Positions 1 to 8,191 of a stretch of DNA of 64,000 nt are shown here, one piece after another. Below the pieces are notes generated by a model that saw nothing but the letters and a program-made list of their open reading frames with translations, ran no database searches and was not told the DNA's origin. The position numbers were made by a program, and so were the translations under genes. This stretch comes from Frigoribacterium sp. PhB24 (GTDB lineage Bacteria; Actinomycetota; Actinomycetes; Actinomycetales; Microbacteriaceae): NCBI RefSeq assembly GCF_003755185.1, contig NZ_RKIC01000010.1, positions 186,001 to 250,000 of the forward strand, in the 5' to 3' direction. Positions within the stretch are counted from its first letter, which is position 1. Every line of letters starts with the position of its first letter.

Positions 1-782
1 TGCTCGGGTTCGGCGGGTTCCTCATGGCGTTCCCGTTCCTGTGGCAGATCATCATGTCGCTGTCGACCAACGCCGAGGTGCAGAGCGTGACGCCGAACCT
101 CTGGCCGGCCGAGCTGCAGTGGCAGAACTTCGCGATCGTCTTCGAGCGGCTGCCGTTCCTCGACCAGCTGCGGACGAGCGTCATCGTCACGATCGCCCGG
201 ACGGTCGCCCAGATCGTGCTCTGCACGATGGCCGGCTACGCGTTCGCCCGGATGCGCTTCCGCGGCAGCGGCGTGATGCTGGCGGTGATCCTGTCGATCC
301 TCATGGTGCCGTCGCAGGTCTACCTGATCTCGCAGTACCAGATCGTCCAGAACCTCGGCTGGCTCGACACCATCGCCGGCATCGTCGCTCCGGGGCTGTT
401 CAGCGCCTTCGGCACGTTCCTGATGCGCACGGCCTTCCTGGCGATGCCCGCCGAACTCGAGGAGGCGGCGCGCCTCGACGGGGCGAACCCGTTCCAGGTC
501 TTCGCCCGGGTCATGTTGCCCCTGGCGGTGCCGTCGATCAGCGTGCTCGCCATCACGACCGTGCTCTGGTCGTGGAACGAGCTGCTCTGGCCCCTCGTCG
601 TCTCGACCTACTCGGACCGCATGCCGCTGTCGGCAGGCCTCGCGACCCTGATCGGCGACAAGACGACCGACTACCCGGTCGTCATGGCGGCGAGCCTGCT
701 GGCCATGGCGCCGGTGCTGATCGCCTTCGTCGTGCTGCAGCGTCGGGTCATCGACGGGCTCGCGCACTCGGGCCTCAAGTAG
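1..782 (+). CDS. carbohydrate ABC transporter permease (MalG/UgpE type), 5' end outside window
   Basis: Inner-membrane permease of a binding-protein-dependent sugar importer. The reading frame is already open at base 3, so the N-terminus lies upstream of the window; an internal Met at 24 is not the start. The visible part has about five hydrophobic segments. It carries the EAA loop that docks on the ATPase (EEAARLDGANPFQVF followed by a hydrophobic helix and LPLAVP, bases about 460-540), and ends with the MalG-like tail QRRVIDGLAHSGLK. Its partner permease and binding protein should lie just upstream. The substrate cannot be read from this part. Confidence 0.9.
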   Translation, partial: LGFGGFLMAFPFLWQIIMSLSTNAEVQSVTPNLWPAELQWQNFAIVFERLPFLDQLRTSVIVTIARTVAQIVLCTMAGYAFARMRFRGSGVMLAVILSILMVPSQVYLISQYQIVQNLGWLDTIAGIVAPGLFSAFGTFLMRTAFLAMPAELEEAARLDGANPFQVFARVMLPLAVPSISVLAITTVLWSWNELLWPLVVSTYSDRMPLSAGLATLIGDKTTDYPVVMAASLLAMAPVLIAFVVLQRRVIDGLAHSGLK

Positions 783-795
783 GCGGCGCGGCCGG

Positions 796-891
796 CTACT
801 TCGAGGTGGCGAGCCCCACGAAGGCGGCCGTGATCAGGCCGGCGCCGACCACGGTGATGGCGATGATGAGGACGTGGAAGAACAGGACCAT
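796..891 (-). CDS. 31-aa single-pass membrane peptide
   Basis: Short open frame starting at ATG 891: Met, then an almost unbroken hydrophobic stretch of about 25 residues (VLFFHVLIIAITVVGAGLIT) and a short tail GLATSK. It fills the gap between the permease and the acetamidase on the opposite strand. The predicted product is one transmembrane helix with no soluble domain. Upstream sequence has only a weak purine run (GAGAG), so translation is not certain. The function is unknown, and chance coding is possible because the frame is also open further upstream. Confidence 0.4.
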   Translation of the reverse strand: MVLFFHVLIIAITVVGAGLITAAFVGLATSK

Positions 892-1014
892 GGGGGCGTC
901 GGTCTCTCTGTGAGCAGGTGGGGCGGGGTCGGGGCGGAGCAGGCGTCCATCGTACCGAGCGTCGCTGGACGGGCACGTCCGGCGGCGGCCGCGGCCGCGG
1001 CCTACGCTCGGACG

Positions 1015-1944
1015 ATGACGACCCACCGCCTGGATCCCGGCACCGAGACCGCCCACGAGGTCTTCTCGCGCGACCACGTCCCCGTGCTGACCATCGACCC
1101 CGGCGACACCGTCGTCGTCCGCTCGCTCGACGCCTCCGGTCACCTCGAGCGGCAGACCGTGCCCGGGGAGGTCACCCCGTACCTGTTCCCGACTCGGCGC
1201 GGCCACGCCCTGACCGGGCCGATCGCCGTCCGTGGGGCCCGCCCGGGTGACATGCTGCGGCTCGACCTGGTCTCGCTCACCCCGGACGACTGGGGGTTCA
1301 CGGTCGCTGCGGCCGCCGACACCCCGATCACCCGCCACCTCGGCCTGGTCGACTCCGAGGCCGCCTGGCTGCTCTGGAGCATCGACCGCGACGCCGGCAC
1401 GGCCACCGAGAGCCGGGGCCTGCGTCGCCCGATCGCGCCGTTCCTCGGCGTCATGGGACTCGCCCCCGCCGAGGCCGGCGAGCACTCGACCATCCCTCCC
1501 CGCGCCTCCGTCGGCGGCAACATCGACTGCCGCGACCTCGTCGCGGGCACGACCCTCTGGCTTCCGGTGGCGGTCGACGACGCCCTGCTCTACCTCGGCG
1601 ACGGACACGCGGCCCAGGGCGACGGCGAGGTGGGCGGCACCGCGATCGAGACCGGCATGACGACGGAGGCACGGGTCGGCCTCGCGACGGATCGCCCGCT
1701 CGCGACGATCCACGCCGAGACGCCCGAGGCCCGCATCACCTTCGGCTTCGACGCCGACCTCAACGTCGCCAGCGCCGACGCGCTCGCCGCGATGGTCGAG
1801 TGGATGCGTCAGCTGTACTCGCTCGACGCCGCCACGGCGCTGGCCTTCGCGAGCACGGTCGTCGACCTGCGGGTCACGCAGGTCGCCAACCGCACCTGGG
1901 GCGTCCACGCCGTGCTGCCCCGCGACGTGCTCGTCCCCGCCTGA
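1015..1944 (+). CDS. acetamidase/formamidase family protein
   Basis: Predicted FmdA/AmdA-type amidohydrolase releasing ammonia from short-chain amides, cytosolic, 309 aa (usual length for the family). Family landmarks are GGNIDCRDL near residue 166 and the metal/active-site block GDGHAAQGDGEV near residue 195. The start is taken at ATG 1015 rather than earlier in-frame codons because TACGCT (1003-1008) lies six bases upstream, which fits a leaderless transcript. It stands alone, with no amide transporter or regulator beside it. The family also contains formamidases, so the exact substrate is open. Confidence 0.85.
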   Translation: MTTHRLDPGTETAHEVFSRDHVPVLTIDPGDTVVVRSLDASGHLERQTVPGEVTPYLFPTRRGHALTGPIAVRGARPGDMLRLDLVSLTPDDWGFTVAAAADTPITRHLGLVDSEAAWLLWSIDRDAGTATESRGLRRPIAPFLGVMGLAPAEAGEHSTIPPRASVGGNIDCRDLVAGTTLWLPVAVDDALLYLGDGHAAQGDGEVGGTAIETGMTTEARVGLATDRPLATIHAETPEARITFGFDADLNVASADALAAMVEWMRQLYSLDAATALAFASTVVDLRVTQVANRTWGVHAVLPRDVLVPA

Positions 1945-2151
1945 GCCGCGCCGCGCCTCCTGCCCGCCGACCGCGGGTCGGCATTCGGGGCACGGAGCCC
2001 GGCGCCACGGCCCGCCGACACCCCGAATTCGGCGTCCCGAATACCTCTGATCAGCACTTTTTCGATCGAGGAGGCGCGTCGGGCATGGCAGGATCGTCAG
2101 GTTCCGAGACACCGGCGTCTCCACCCGACCGTCTCGAAAGGCGCTGCCCCC

Positions 2152-2721
2152 ATGTCGTTCTGGGCCCTCTTCCTCATCGCGCTCGGCGTCTCCGCCGACG
2201 CCTTCGCCGTCGCCCTCGGCAAGGGCCTGCACATGACGCGCTTCAGCGTGCGGCACGCGCTCGTCATCGCCGTCACGTTCGGTGCGTTCCAGGCGCTGAT
2301 GCCCTTGCTCGGCTGGCTGCTCGGTTCGACCTTCGCGCAGTACATCGCGCCGTTCGACCACTGGGTGGCCTTCGGCCTGCTCGCCCTGATCGGCGGCAAG
2401 ATGCTCTACGAGGCGTCCTCCTCGGGTGAGGACGACGAGCAGGACACCGACCGGCTGAACCTCCGCGAGCTCGCCGTGCTCGCGATCGCGACGAGCATCG
2501 ACGCCCTCGCGGTCGGCGTGACCCTGGCGTTCCTGCCGGTGTCGATCGGCTGGGCGATCCTCGTGATCGGCGTGACCACCGCCGTGCTGACCTTCGTCGG
2601 CGTCCTCGTCGGGCGTCGGGTGGGTGCGACGTTCGGCAAGCCGGCCGAGATCGCCGGCGGCGTGATCCTCATCGTGATCGGCGCGAGCATCGTGCTCGAG
2701 CACACGGGCGTCCTCGGCTGA
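2152..2721 (+). CDS. mntP: MntP manganese efflux pump
   Basis: Six-TM manganese exporter of the MntP/YebN family, 189 aa. The two halves are related, each with an acidic residue in a helix: SADAFAVALGKG in TM1 and SIDALAVGVTLA in TM4. An acidic loop (GEDDEQDTD) separates the halves. The membrane spans and these Asp motifs are characteristic of the family, which protects against Mn(II) excess. The ATG follows a CTCGAAAGG Shine-Dalgarno-like stretch with a long spacer. I saw no convincing manganese riboswitch in the 200-base leader. Confidence 0.92.
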   Translation: MSFWALFLIALGVSADAFAVALGKGLHMTRFSVRHALVIAVTFGAFQALMPLLGWLLGSTFAQYIAPFDHWVAFGLLALIGGKMLYEASSSGEDDEQDTDRLNLRELAVLAIATSIDALAVGVTLAFLPVSIGWAILVIGVTTAVLTFVGVLVGRRVGATFGKPAEIAGGVILIVIGASIVLEHTGVLG

Positions 2722-2822
2722 GTCCGTGACGGACTTCCGGCCGCTGCGGAGTGCCCGCGGGGTCTCAGGGCATGTCGGCGGGTTGCCGTCCTCGGCGGCG
2801 GGTCGGCGCTGACCCGCCGGGG

Positions 2823-2881
2823 GTGACGGGAACCCGCCGACCCCGTGACGGGAACCCGCCGGGGGTGACGGGAACCCGCCG
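2823..2881 (+). repeat. three imperfectly spaced copies of a 17-bp repeat
   Basis: GTGACGGGAACCCGCCG occurs at 2823-2839, 2845-2861 and 2865-2881, with further GGCGGGT/ACCCGCC words on both sides that can pair. It sits between the convergent ends of mntP and the serine hydrolase, so it may act as a composite terminator. Nothing else is seen in this 206-base gap. Confidence 0.6.
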
Positions 2882-2927
2882 GGTGCGACGGCGCAGCCTG
2901 CTCGGCACCCAGGAGGCGCGGGTCGCG

Positions 2928-4433
2928 TCAGTCGCGAGGCATGCGCAGCTGCGTCAGCGCGGGCGCGTGCAACGGCTGGGTCTCCCACAGGGCCGTGAAG
3001 GTCGCGTCCGCCTCGTCGAGCGTGAGGTGCAGGCGGTGCGGCGTCTCGACGAAGACGAGGTCGACGTGCAGCAGGTCGGCCGACCGGGTGGCGCTCGCGG
3101 CGACCGGAGTCCGGGCGGTGCCGTCGTGACCGTCGCCGTCGCCGGAGCCGTCGGTCACGACCCAGTCCTCGGCCTCGACCCGGGCCACGAGGCGGGCGTC
3201 GCCCTCGACGAGGGTGAGCGTGGTCGCGGTGTCGGCCGAGGCGCGCAGTTCGACCCCGGTCAGGCCGGGCTGGTCGTTGCCGGCGGCCGCGGTGAACGAG
3301 ACGAGCCGCTCGGTGCCGGGGGAGTGCCGGTCGCCGACCCGCGCCTCCTCGGCGGCCGGCCGGACGGGTGCGGCGTCGTGCTCGCTCGGACCGGCGACCC
3401 CGGGCAGGGCCAGGTCGCCGAGACGGGTCGCCAGCGAGGCGTCGGCCGACGAGTCGCCCACCTGAGCCGCGTCCGTCCCGAAGGCGGGCAGCAGGTGCCC
3501 CCACGCCGCGTCGAGCACCGCTTGCATGTCGAGCGACTGGCCGGTCAGCGCGAGGACGACGTCGTGCTCGGGCAGCACGACGGCGAACTGCCCGTAGGCG
3601 CCGTCGCCGCGGTAGCCGTGGCGGGCCATCCAGAACTGGAAGCCGTAGCCCTGGCTCCAGTCCGGGTTCGACTCGCCCGCGTTCGACACGTGCGAGCGCG
3701 TGGCCTCGGCGACCCACTCACGCGGCAGCAGCTGCCTGCCGTCCCACTCGCCCTGCTGAAGGTACAGCTGCCCGAGGGCCGCGATCGCGTGGGTCGTGGC
3801 GTGCAGGCCGCTGAAGCCGAGCTCGCGGCCGGACTCGTCACGCTGCCAGCCGACGTCGCCGATGCCGAGCGGGTCGAGCAGGCGGGGGCGTAGGTACTCG
3901 CTGAGCGACTGGCCCGTGACCCGCTGCACGATCGCGCCGGCGGTGAAGGTGCAGGGCTGGTTGTAGGCGAACACGGTGCCCGGCTCGGCGTCGGGCGGGG
4001 TGAGCAGGAACCCTCGCACGACGTCGACCGGGTCGATGGCGAGCGCCCGGTCGAGGGTCTCGGCCCGGTGGCCGCTGGCCATCGCGAGCACGTGTCGGAC
4101 GCGCATCGACCGGCTGCGCGGGTCGGTGACCTCGGCGTCGAGTTCGGGGAAGTGGCCGAGGACGGTGTCGTCGAGCCCCATCAGCCCCTCGGCCACGGCG
4201 AACCCGACCGCCGACGAGGTGAAGCTCTTGCTCAGCGAGTAGAGCAGGTGCGCGCGGTCGGCCGAGTACGGAGCCCACCAGCCCTCGGCGACGACCTGCC
4301 CGTGGCGCAACAACATGATGCTGTGCGGCTCGACGCCGGCGGTGGTCTCGAGGGCGTCGACGAAGGCGGAGACGCCCGCCGCGTCGACGTTCTGGGCGGA
4401 GGGCGTGCTGCGTGGCAGCGTCGACGGAGTCAC
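2928..4433 (-). CDS. serine hydrolase, beta-lactamase/class C penicillin-binding-like family
   Basis: A 501-aa hydrolase of the beta-lactamase-related (Pfam Beta-lactamase) superfamily. The catalytic SxxK is S66-L-S-K69 in YSLSKSFTS; the second motif region is FAYNQP at about 155-160, and a later RGDGAYGQF replaces the usual HxG motif. The catalytic core ends near residue 320. The remaining about 180 residues form an Asp/Ala-rich C-terminal extension seen in many actinobacterial esterase-like members. No signal peptide is visible, so it is probably cytosolic. True beta-lactamase activity is unlikely; esterase or amidase activity is inference. Confidence 0.82.
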   Translation of the reverse strand: MTPSTLPRSTPSAQNVDAAGVSAFVDALETTAGVEPHSIMLLRHGQVVAEGWWAPYSADRAHLLYSLSKSFTSSAVGFAVAEGLMGLDDTVLGHFPELDAEVTDPRSRSMRVRHVLAMASGHRAETLDRALAIDPVDVVRGFLLTPPDAEPGTVFAYNQPCTFTAGAIVQRVTGQSLSEYLRPRLLDPLGIGDVGWQRDESGRELGFSGLHATTHAIAALGQLYLQQGEWDGRQLLPREWVAEATRSHVSNAGESNPDWSQGYGFQFWMARHGYRGDGAYGQFAVVLPEHDVVLALTGQSLDMQAVLDAAWGHLLPAFGTDAAQVGDSSADASLATRLGDLALPGVAGPSEHDAAPVRPAAEEARVGDRHSPGTERLVSFTAAAGNDQPGLTGVELRASADTATTLTLVEGDARLVARVEAEDWVVTDGSGDGDGHDGTARTPVAASATRSADLLHVDLVFVETPHRLHLTLDEADATFTALWETQPLHAPALTQLRMPRD

Positions 4434-4681
4434 CCCCCGACCCTATGCCCGTCCCCGCCCCTGCCCCTGCCCCCGTGTGCACATCGCGACACGTGAGCGT
4501 GCAGGCCCGCCGATCCGGGCAGACGAGCGGCGTGTCGCGCGCGTTCTGTCGGGTTCGGTACGCCTGCAGGGCTCCGGCAGGTCGGGTTCGGCCCGCCGAC
4601 CCGCGCTCGGCAGGTCGTGACCGACGCGCGGCCGGGCCGAGGCGTCCCGGCGTGGGGGGAGGTGAGCCGAGGAGGCGCGGG

Positions 4682-5365
4682 TCAGGTCGCGAGGGACGTC
4701 AACCGCCGGTCGACCAACGGCACGAGATCCCGCGCCAGCACCACGAGGACGATCGAGTCGTCGATCTCGGCGCCCCAGCCGACCAGGTCGGGATCGGTGT
4801 CGATCAGCACGGCCTCGCGTTCGACCCCGTCGACGACGAGCAGCGCTCCCGACTGCGCATGCCGGTCGGTCACGGGGGCGTCCAGCACGGGCGCGGCGCC
4901 GTCGGGCCGGGCGCTCCGCCCCTCGGCGGTGTTGATCAGCACGTGGTTGAGGTGCCGGGCGAGATGCTCGGCCACGGAGACGGGTTCGGCAGGCGGCGCC
5001 GGGTCGTCGGGCGCGACCATGGTGACCACCGCCTCCCACAGCATCGGGTACCGGAACGCCCGCAGCCCGGCCACGAACCAGCCGGGCTGCCCCGCAGCGA
5101 GGGCGTCGGCCAGGTGGCCGTCGATCTCGGCGACGTTCTCGACCAGGTTCGACGGGGCATCCGGGTCGGACGGGTCGGCGACGAAGACGTAGTTCAGGGC
5201 GACCTCGTCCAGCACGTGGTCGTGGCCGACCGTGCTGGGCTGCGTCAGATCGAGTCGGGGCTGGTCGACGAACGTGAAGACGGGGCGCCCGAACGTCGCG
5301 GCGACCTCAGAGGCCGTCTCAGGGCGCGGCAGGTCGCGCAGGTCGGCGTTCTCGACGGGGTCCAT
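4682..5365 (-). CDS. hypothetical protein, coupled to the EamA transporter gene
   Basis: A 227-aa soluble-looking protein that I do not recognise. It is rich in acidic and aliphatic residues, with no signal peptide and no obvious catalytic motif. Its ATG at 5365 overlaps the TGA of the upstream transporter gene (TGATG), so translation is coupled and the two are very likely one transcription unit. The start is chosen from that overlap. A role linked to the transporter substrate is inference only. Confidence 0.75.
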   Translation of the reverse strand: MDPVENADLRDLPRPETASEVAATFGRPVFTFVDQPRLDLTQPSTVGHDHVLDEVALNYVFVADPSDPDAPSNLVENVAEIDGHLADALAAGQPGWFVAGLRAFRYPMLWEAVVTMVAPDDPAPPAEPVSVAEHLARHLNHVLINTAEGRSARPDGAAPVLDAPVTDRHAQSGALLVVDGVEREAVLIDTDPDLVGWGAEIDDSIVLVVLARDLVPLVDRRLTSLAT

Positions 5366-6411
5366 CACTCCATGGTCGCACCCCGGCCGTGGGCGACCAC
5401 CGTGTCGGCGACCACCGCATCCTGGGCCACCGCGTCGGCCACGACCTCGGCCTCGCGGGTGCGCTCGGCCCGGACGAGGCCGATGCCGACGACGATGAGC
5501 AGCCCGCCGCCGAGCTGCAGCGGGGTGAGGGCCTCGTCGAGCAGCAGCCAGGCGTAGAGCGCGGCGGCCGCGACCTCGAGCAGGCCGACGAAGGACGCGA
5601 GGCGCGAACCGAGCATGCTGCTGGCCGTGATGCTCGTGGCGTAGGCGACCGCGGTGGCGACGACGCCGACCACGAGCATGGGCACCCACCACGGCACGAT
5701 CGCGTCGAACAGGGGCACGTCGGCGGCCGAGGTCGTGAAGGGCACGAGACCGGTCAGCCCCAACGACCCGAGCAGGGCGGAGCCGACGAGCAGGCCCGAC
5801 GCCGCCAGCGCGACCGGGGGCAGGTCGCCGCTCGGCCTCGCGGCGATCACGAAGTAGGCGGCGCAGCAGACCATGGCCGCACCGGCCAGGGCGAGCCCGA
5901 CGGGGTCGAGGGCCACGCCGCCGTTCGGGGCGACGATCAGCAGGAGGCCCGCGAAGGCGATCACGGAGCCCACGAGGACGACGGCCTGAGGCACGCGCCG
6001 CGTGGTCACCCAGGCCACACCGACGAGCAGCAGCGGGGCGAGGTACTCGACGAGGATCGCCGTGCCGACCGGGATGCGCACGACGGCGGCGAAGTAGAAG
6101 ACCTGGGTGCCGGCGACGCCGATCACGGCCATGCCGAGCACACGCCACCGGGCGCGCCAGATCGGTCCGAGCCGACCGCGCAGGGCGACGAGGGCGACGG
6201 GTGCGAGCACGACCCCGCCGATCAGGGCCCGGACGGTGACGGCGGCCACGGGGCTCCAGCCGGACTCGAGGAGGGGCTTCACGAAGGGACCGGAGAAGCC
6301 GAACGACGCGGCGGCGATCACGGCGACGAGAAGCCCGGCGGTGGTCGAGGCGGGTCGCCCTGCGGCGAGGGGTGCCGTCCGGGACGTGGTCGTGGTCGCG
6401 CCGGTGCTCAC
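5365..6411 (-). CDS. EamA/DMT-superfamily transporter
   Basis: A 348-aa drug/metabolite transporter with about ten membrane helices in two EamA repeats (first repeat begins LLVAVIAAASFGFSGPFV). GTG 6411 is chosen as start because AAGGAG lies six bases upstream. TTG 6444 and ATG 6438 are also in frame but lack a ribosome site. Members export amino acids, metabolites or drugs. A CGNR regulator is divergently transcribed from the same intergenic region, an arrangement that suggests it regulates this gene. The downstream unknown gene is translationally coupled. Confidence 0.88.
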   Translation of the reverse strand: MSTGATTTTSRTAPLAAGRPASTTAGLLVAVIAAASFGFSGPFVKPLLESGWSPVAAVTVRALIGGVVLAPVALVALRGRLGPIWRARWRVLGMAVIGVAGTQVFYFAAVVRIPVGTAILVEYLAPLLLVGVAWVTTRRVPQAVVLVGSVIAFAGLLLIVAPNGGVALDPVGLALAGAAMVCCAAYFVIAARPSGDLPPVALAASGLLVGSALLGSLGLTGLVPFTTSAADVPLFDAIVPWWVPMLVVGVVATAVAYATSITASSMLGSRLASFVGLLEVAAAALYAWLLLDEALTPLQLGGGLLIVVGIGLVRAERTREAEVVADAVAQDAVVADTVVAHGRGATME

Positions 6412-6503
6412 GAGGGCTCCTTCTGTCAGGGCCGTCATGCACAATGGGTGGTGACGCGCCGTCTCTGTCGCGAGCGTACGACCGTCTCTGATAAGGAGTC
6501 AAC

Positions 6504-7058
6504 TTGCATTTCGCCCCTGACACAGAAGACGTCCTCGAGTTCAACGTCGCCCTGGTCAACACCGGTGCCGGCGCGAGTCGGTCCGGCGACGACGAGCTCT
6601 CGACCCGGGCCGAGCTGAGGGCCCTGCTCGACTCGTTCGCCTTCTCGGGCCGCTTCGACCGCGACGACGCCGAGCTGGCCTCGGTACAGGGGGTCCGGGC
6701 CGAGCTGCGGCGCATCTGGACCCTCGAGCGCGACCTGCTGGCCGCCGAGGTGAACCGCATGCTGGCCGACAGTGTCTCGTCGCCCCGGCTCGTGCGACAC
6801 GACGCCCTCGACTGGCACCTGCACGCCACGAGCGACGACGCGCCCCTCGCCGACCGCATCCGCGTCGAGTCGGCCCTGGCCCTGGTGGACGTGATCCGCA
6901 CCGACGAGACCGGTCGGCTGCGGGCCTGTGCCGCGGACGACTGCGACGGGGTCTTCGTCGACCTGTCGCGCAACGGGTCCAAGCGGTTCTGCAGCGTCCG
7001 CTGCGGCAACCGGGTCAACATGATCGCCTTCCGCGAGCGCCGGGCCGACGCCGACTGA
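6504..7058 (+). CDS. CGNR zinc-finger protein (ABATE domain), probable transcription regulator
   Basis: A 184-aa protein with an N-terminal ABATE-like domain and a C-terminal CGNR zinc finger: CAADDCDGVF, then FCSVRCGNR close to the end (four Cys positions visible). The family is thought to bind DNA and regulate stress or transporter genes. The start is TTG 6504, preceded by AAGGAG with a seven-base spacer, which decides it. It is divergent from the EamA transporter with only about 90 bases between starts, so control of that transporter is likely (inference). Confidence 0.85.
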   Translation: MHFAPDTEDVLEFNVALVNTGAGASRSGDDELSTRAELRALLDSFAFSGRFDRDDAELASVQGVRAELRRIWTLERDLLAAEVNRMLADSVSSPRLVRHDALDWHLHATSDDAPLADRIRVESALALVDVIRTDETGRLRACAADDCDGVFVDLSRNGSKRFCSVRCGNRVNMIAFRERRADAD

Positions 7059-7228
7059 CGCCCGATGGCCGGCTGAGGGGCCCCGTCTGGTCATCGGCTT
7101 CGTCGGGCCGTCGATGCTCGCCGTGTCCCGCAGGCGATTTCGGGGGCTCCACCGAGAAGGCTCCGACGCGCGCTGCCTCACCCATGGCTTCAGCTGAACG
7201 GGCGAGCCGAAACCCGCTATGTCCGATG

Positions 7229-7257
7229 TGTTGTGAAGAACGTTGGTTCGCTAGTAT
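7229..7257 (+). promoter_or_regulatory. probable promoter of the secreted-peptide/ABC operon
   Basis: TAGTAT at 7252-7257 is a good -10 hexamer, with TGTTGT (7229-7234) 17 bases upstream as a weak -35. It is in an unusually AT-rich stretch for this genome. The leader from here to ATG 7347 is about 80 bases. Confidence 0.5.
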
Positions 7258-7308
7258 GTTTAGTACCGGTGGCTCTCGGAAGCCAGCTATCTCGTTCAAC
7301 GACGAACA

Positions 7309-7332
7309 ACCGGGAGGCATCGTCCTCCCGGT
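7309..7332 (+). promoter_or_regulatory. 5'-UTR hairpin just upstream of the ribosome site
   Basis: Perfect 9-bp inverted repeat, ACCGGGAGG (7309-7317) and CCTCCCGGT (7324-7332), with a 6-base loop. The GGAAAAGGAG ribosome site of the next gene starts directly after it. The left arm itself contains GGGAGG. A hairpin here could control translation of the first operon gene or stabilise the transcript. Confidence 0.5.
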
Positions 7333-7346
7333 GGAAAAGGAGAGAC

Positions 7347-7709
7347 ATGTCCGCGAAAACGAGTTTCGTGACGTTCCTTCTCGCTGTGGGTCTGGTCGCC
7401 GGTGGCGCCGTGACGGCGGCTCCGGCGAACGCTGTAGGGACTGTGAACGGCAAGTGCAGCTACTACGACTCTTTCGTCGGCACGAGCTCTCGCAGCGGCA
7501 ACAGCTCTACCGCCGGGCAGAAGAAACTGTGCGGAAACGTGAAGGTCCGCGTCGGGTACAACGTTTCTGGTGGTACCGCCCTCTACACGTCCTGGAAGTC
7601 CGGATACGGGCTCGTCATCCAGGGCCCCGTCGGCTATCAGGTATTCGGTGGCGAACACACGGTGTCCAATCCGACCCTGGGGGCTCACCCCAAGCTCGTC
7701 CGGTCATGA
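7347..7709 (+). CDS. small secreted two-cysteine protein, first gene of ABC operon
   Basis: A 120-aa precursor with a clear Sec signal (residues 1-29, ending APANA) and a mature part of about 91 residues. The mature part has two cysteines (C37 and C62), many Gly/Ser/Tyr residues and a C-terminal GEHTVSNP segment. The start is fixed by AAGGAG six bases upstream. The stop overlaps the start of the lipoprotein gene (ATGA). Size and context, followed by lipoprotein, adaptor, ATPase and permease, resemble secreted bacteriocin-like peptides encoded with a transporter. I cannot place it in lactococcin 972 or another named family. Codon use is less GC-biased than that of most genes here. Confidence 0.8.
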   Translation: MSAKTSFVTFLLAVGLVAGGAVTAAPANAVGTVNGKCSYYDSFVGTSSRSGNSSTAGQKKLCGNVKVRVGYNVSGGTALYTSWKSGYGLVIQGPVGYQVFGGEHTVSNPTLGAHPKLVRS

Positions 7710-8191
7710 GGCAGGGGCTGCTCGCCATCGCGGTGGCGGTTGCGGCGGTGACGCTCAGTGGTTGCAGTGGGGCGGCAGAAACGCCGTCTGACTCGCCCGG
7801 CGAGGCTGCTGTCTCTCAACAACAGGTCGACGCTCTCCGGGACGGTGACGTCACCTGGGACGAGTACCAGACCGGCTTCGCGGCTTACCAAGCGTGCCTC
7901 AGCAAGGAGGGATACGAACTCGTCGATCCACACATCGCAGATGATCTGATGGACTTCGCCGTTCCCGGTGCGGCCGTGGAATCGGGGGCCGACGACACGT
8001 GCTACCAGTACAACTGGTCGAAGATCGATGATGTCTGGCAGGTCGCCCACCAAGACACCTCAGCGTCAGCAAGGCTCGTCGCCGCATGCTTGGAGGCGAA
8101 TGGGATCACGCCTCGGCAGAAGTACACGGACAACGTCGAACTGCTGAACGAGAACGGCATCGACGTATCTGGTTGTCCCGTCAATGGCTGA
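7706..8191 (+). CDS. four-cysteine lipoprotein in ABC operon
   Basis: A 161-aa protein with a lipoprotein signal: hydrophobic N-terminus then lipobox LSGC (C20), so membrane-anchored outside the cell. The mature domain has two similar stretches, each with aromatic residues and a Cys-containing helix (YQACLSKEGYEL and VAACLEANGIT), plus TCYQYNW and a final SGCPVNG. This gives four further cysteines that could form two disulfides. The ATG overlaps the upstream stop (ATGA), and its own stop overlaps the next start by eight bases. It may bind or neutralise the secreted peptide (inference). Confidence 0.82.
   Translation: MRQGLLAIAVAVAAVTLSGCSGAAETPSDSPGEAAVSQQQVDALRDGDVTWDEYQTGFAAYQACLSKEGYELVDPHIADDLMDFAVPGAAVESGADDTCYQYNWSKIDDVWQVAHQDTSASARLVAACLEANGITPRQKYTDNVELLNENGIDVSGCPVNG

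Noticed and set aside
1945-2151. Manganese (yybP-ykoY) riboswitch before mntP
   Set aside because: No match to the conserved loops could be seen; only weak inverted words around ATTCGGGG/CCCCGAAT.
796-3717. Very long minus-strand open frame over acetamidase and mntP
   Set aside because: It is a shadow frame in high-GC DNA: it overlaps well-supported genes, is Arg/Gly/Pro-rich and has no domain. Only its last 31 codons could be a separate small gene.
7347-7709. Lactococcin 972 family assignment for the secreted peptide
   Set aside because: Size and gene neighbourhood are similar, but the aromatic/His pattern of the family is not evident and the peptide has two Cys; kept as unassigned.
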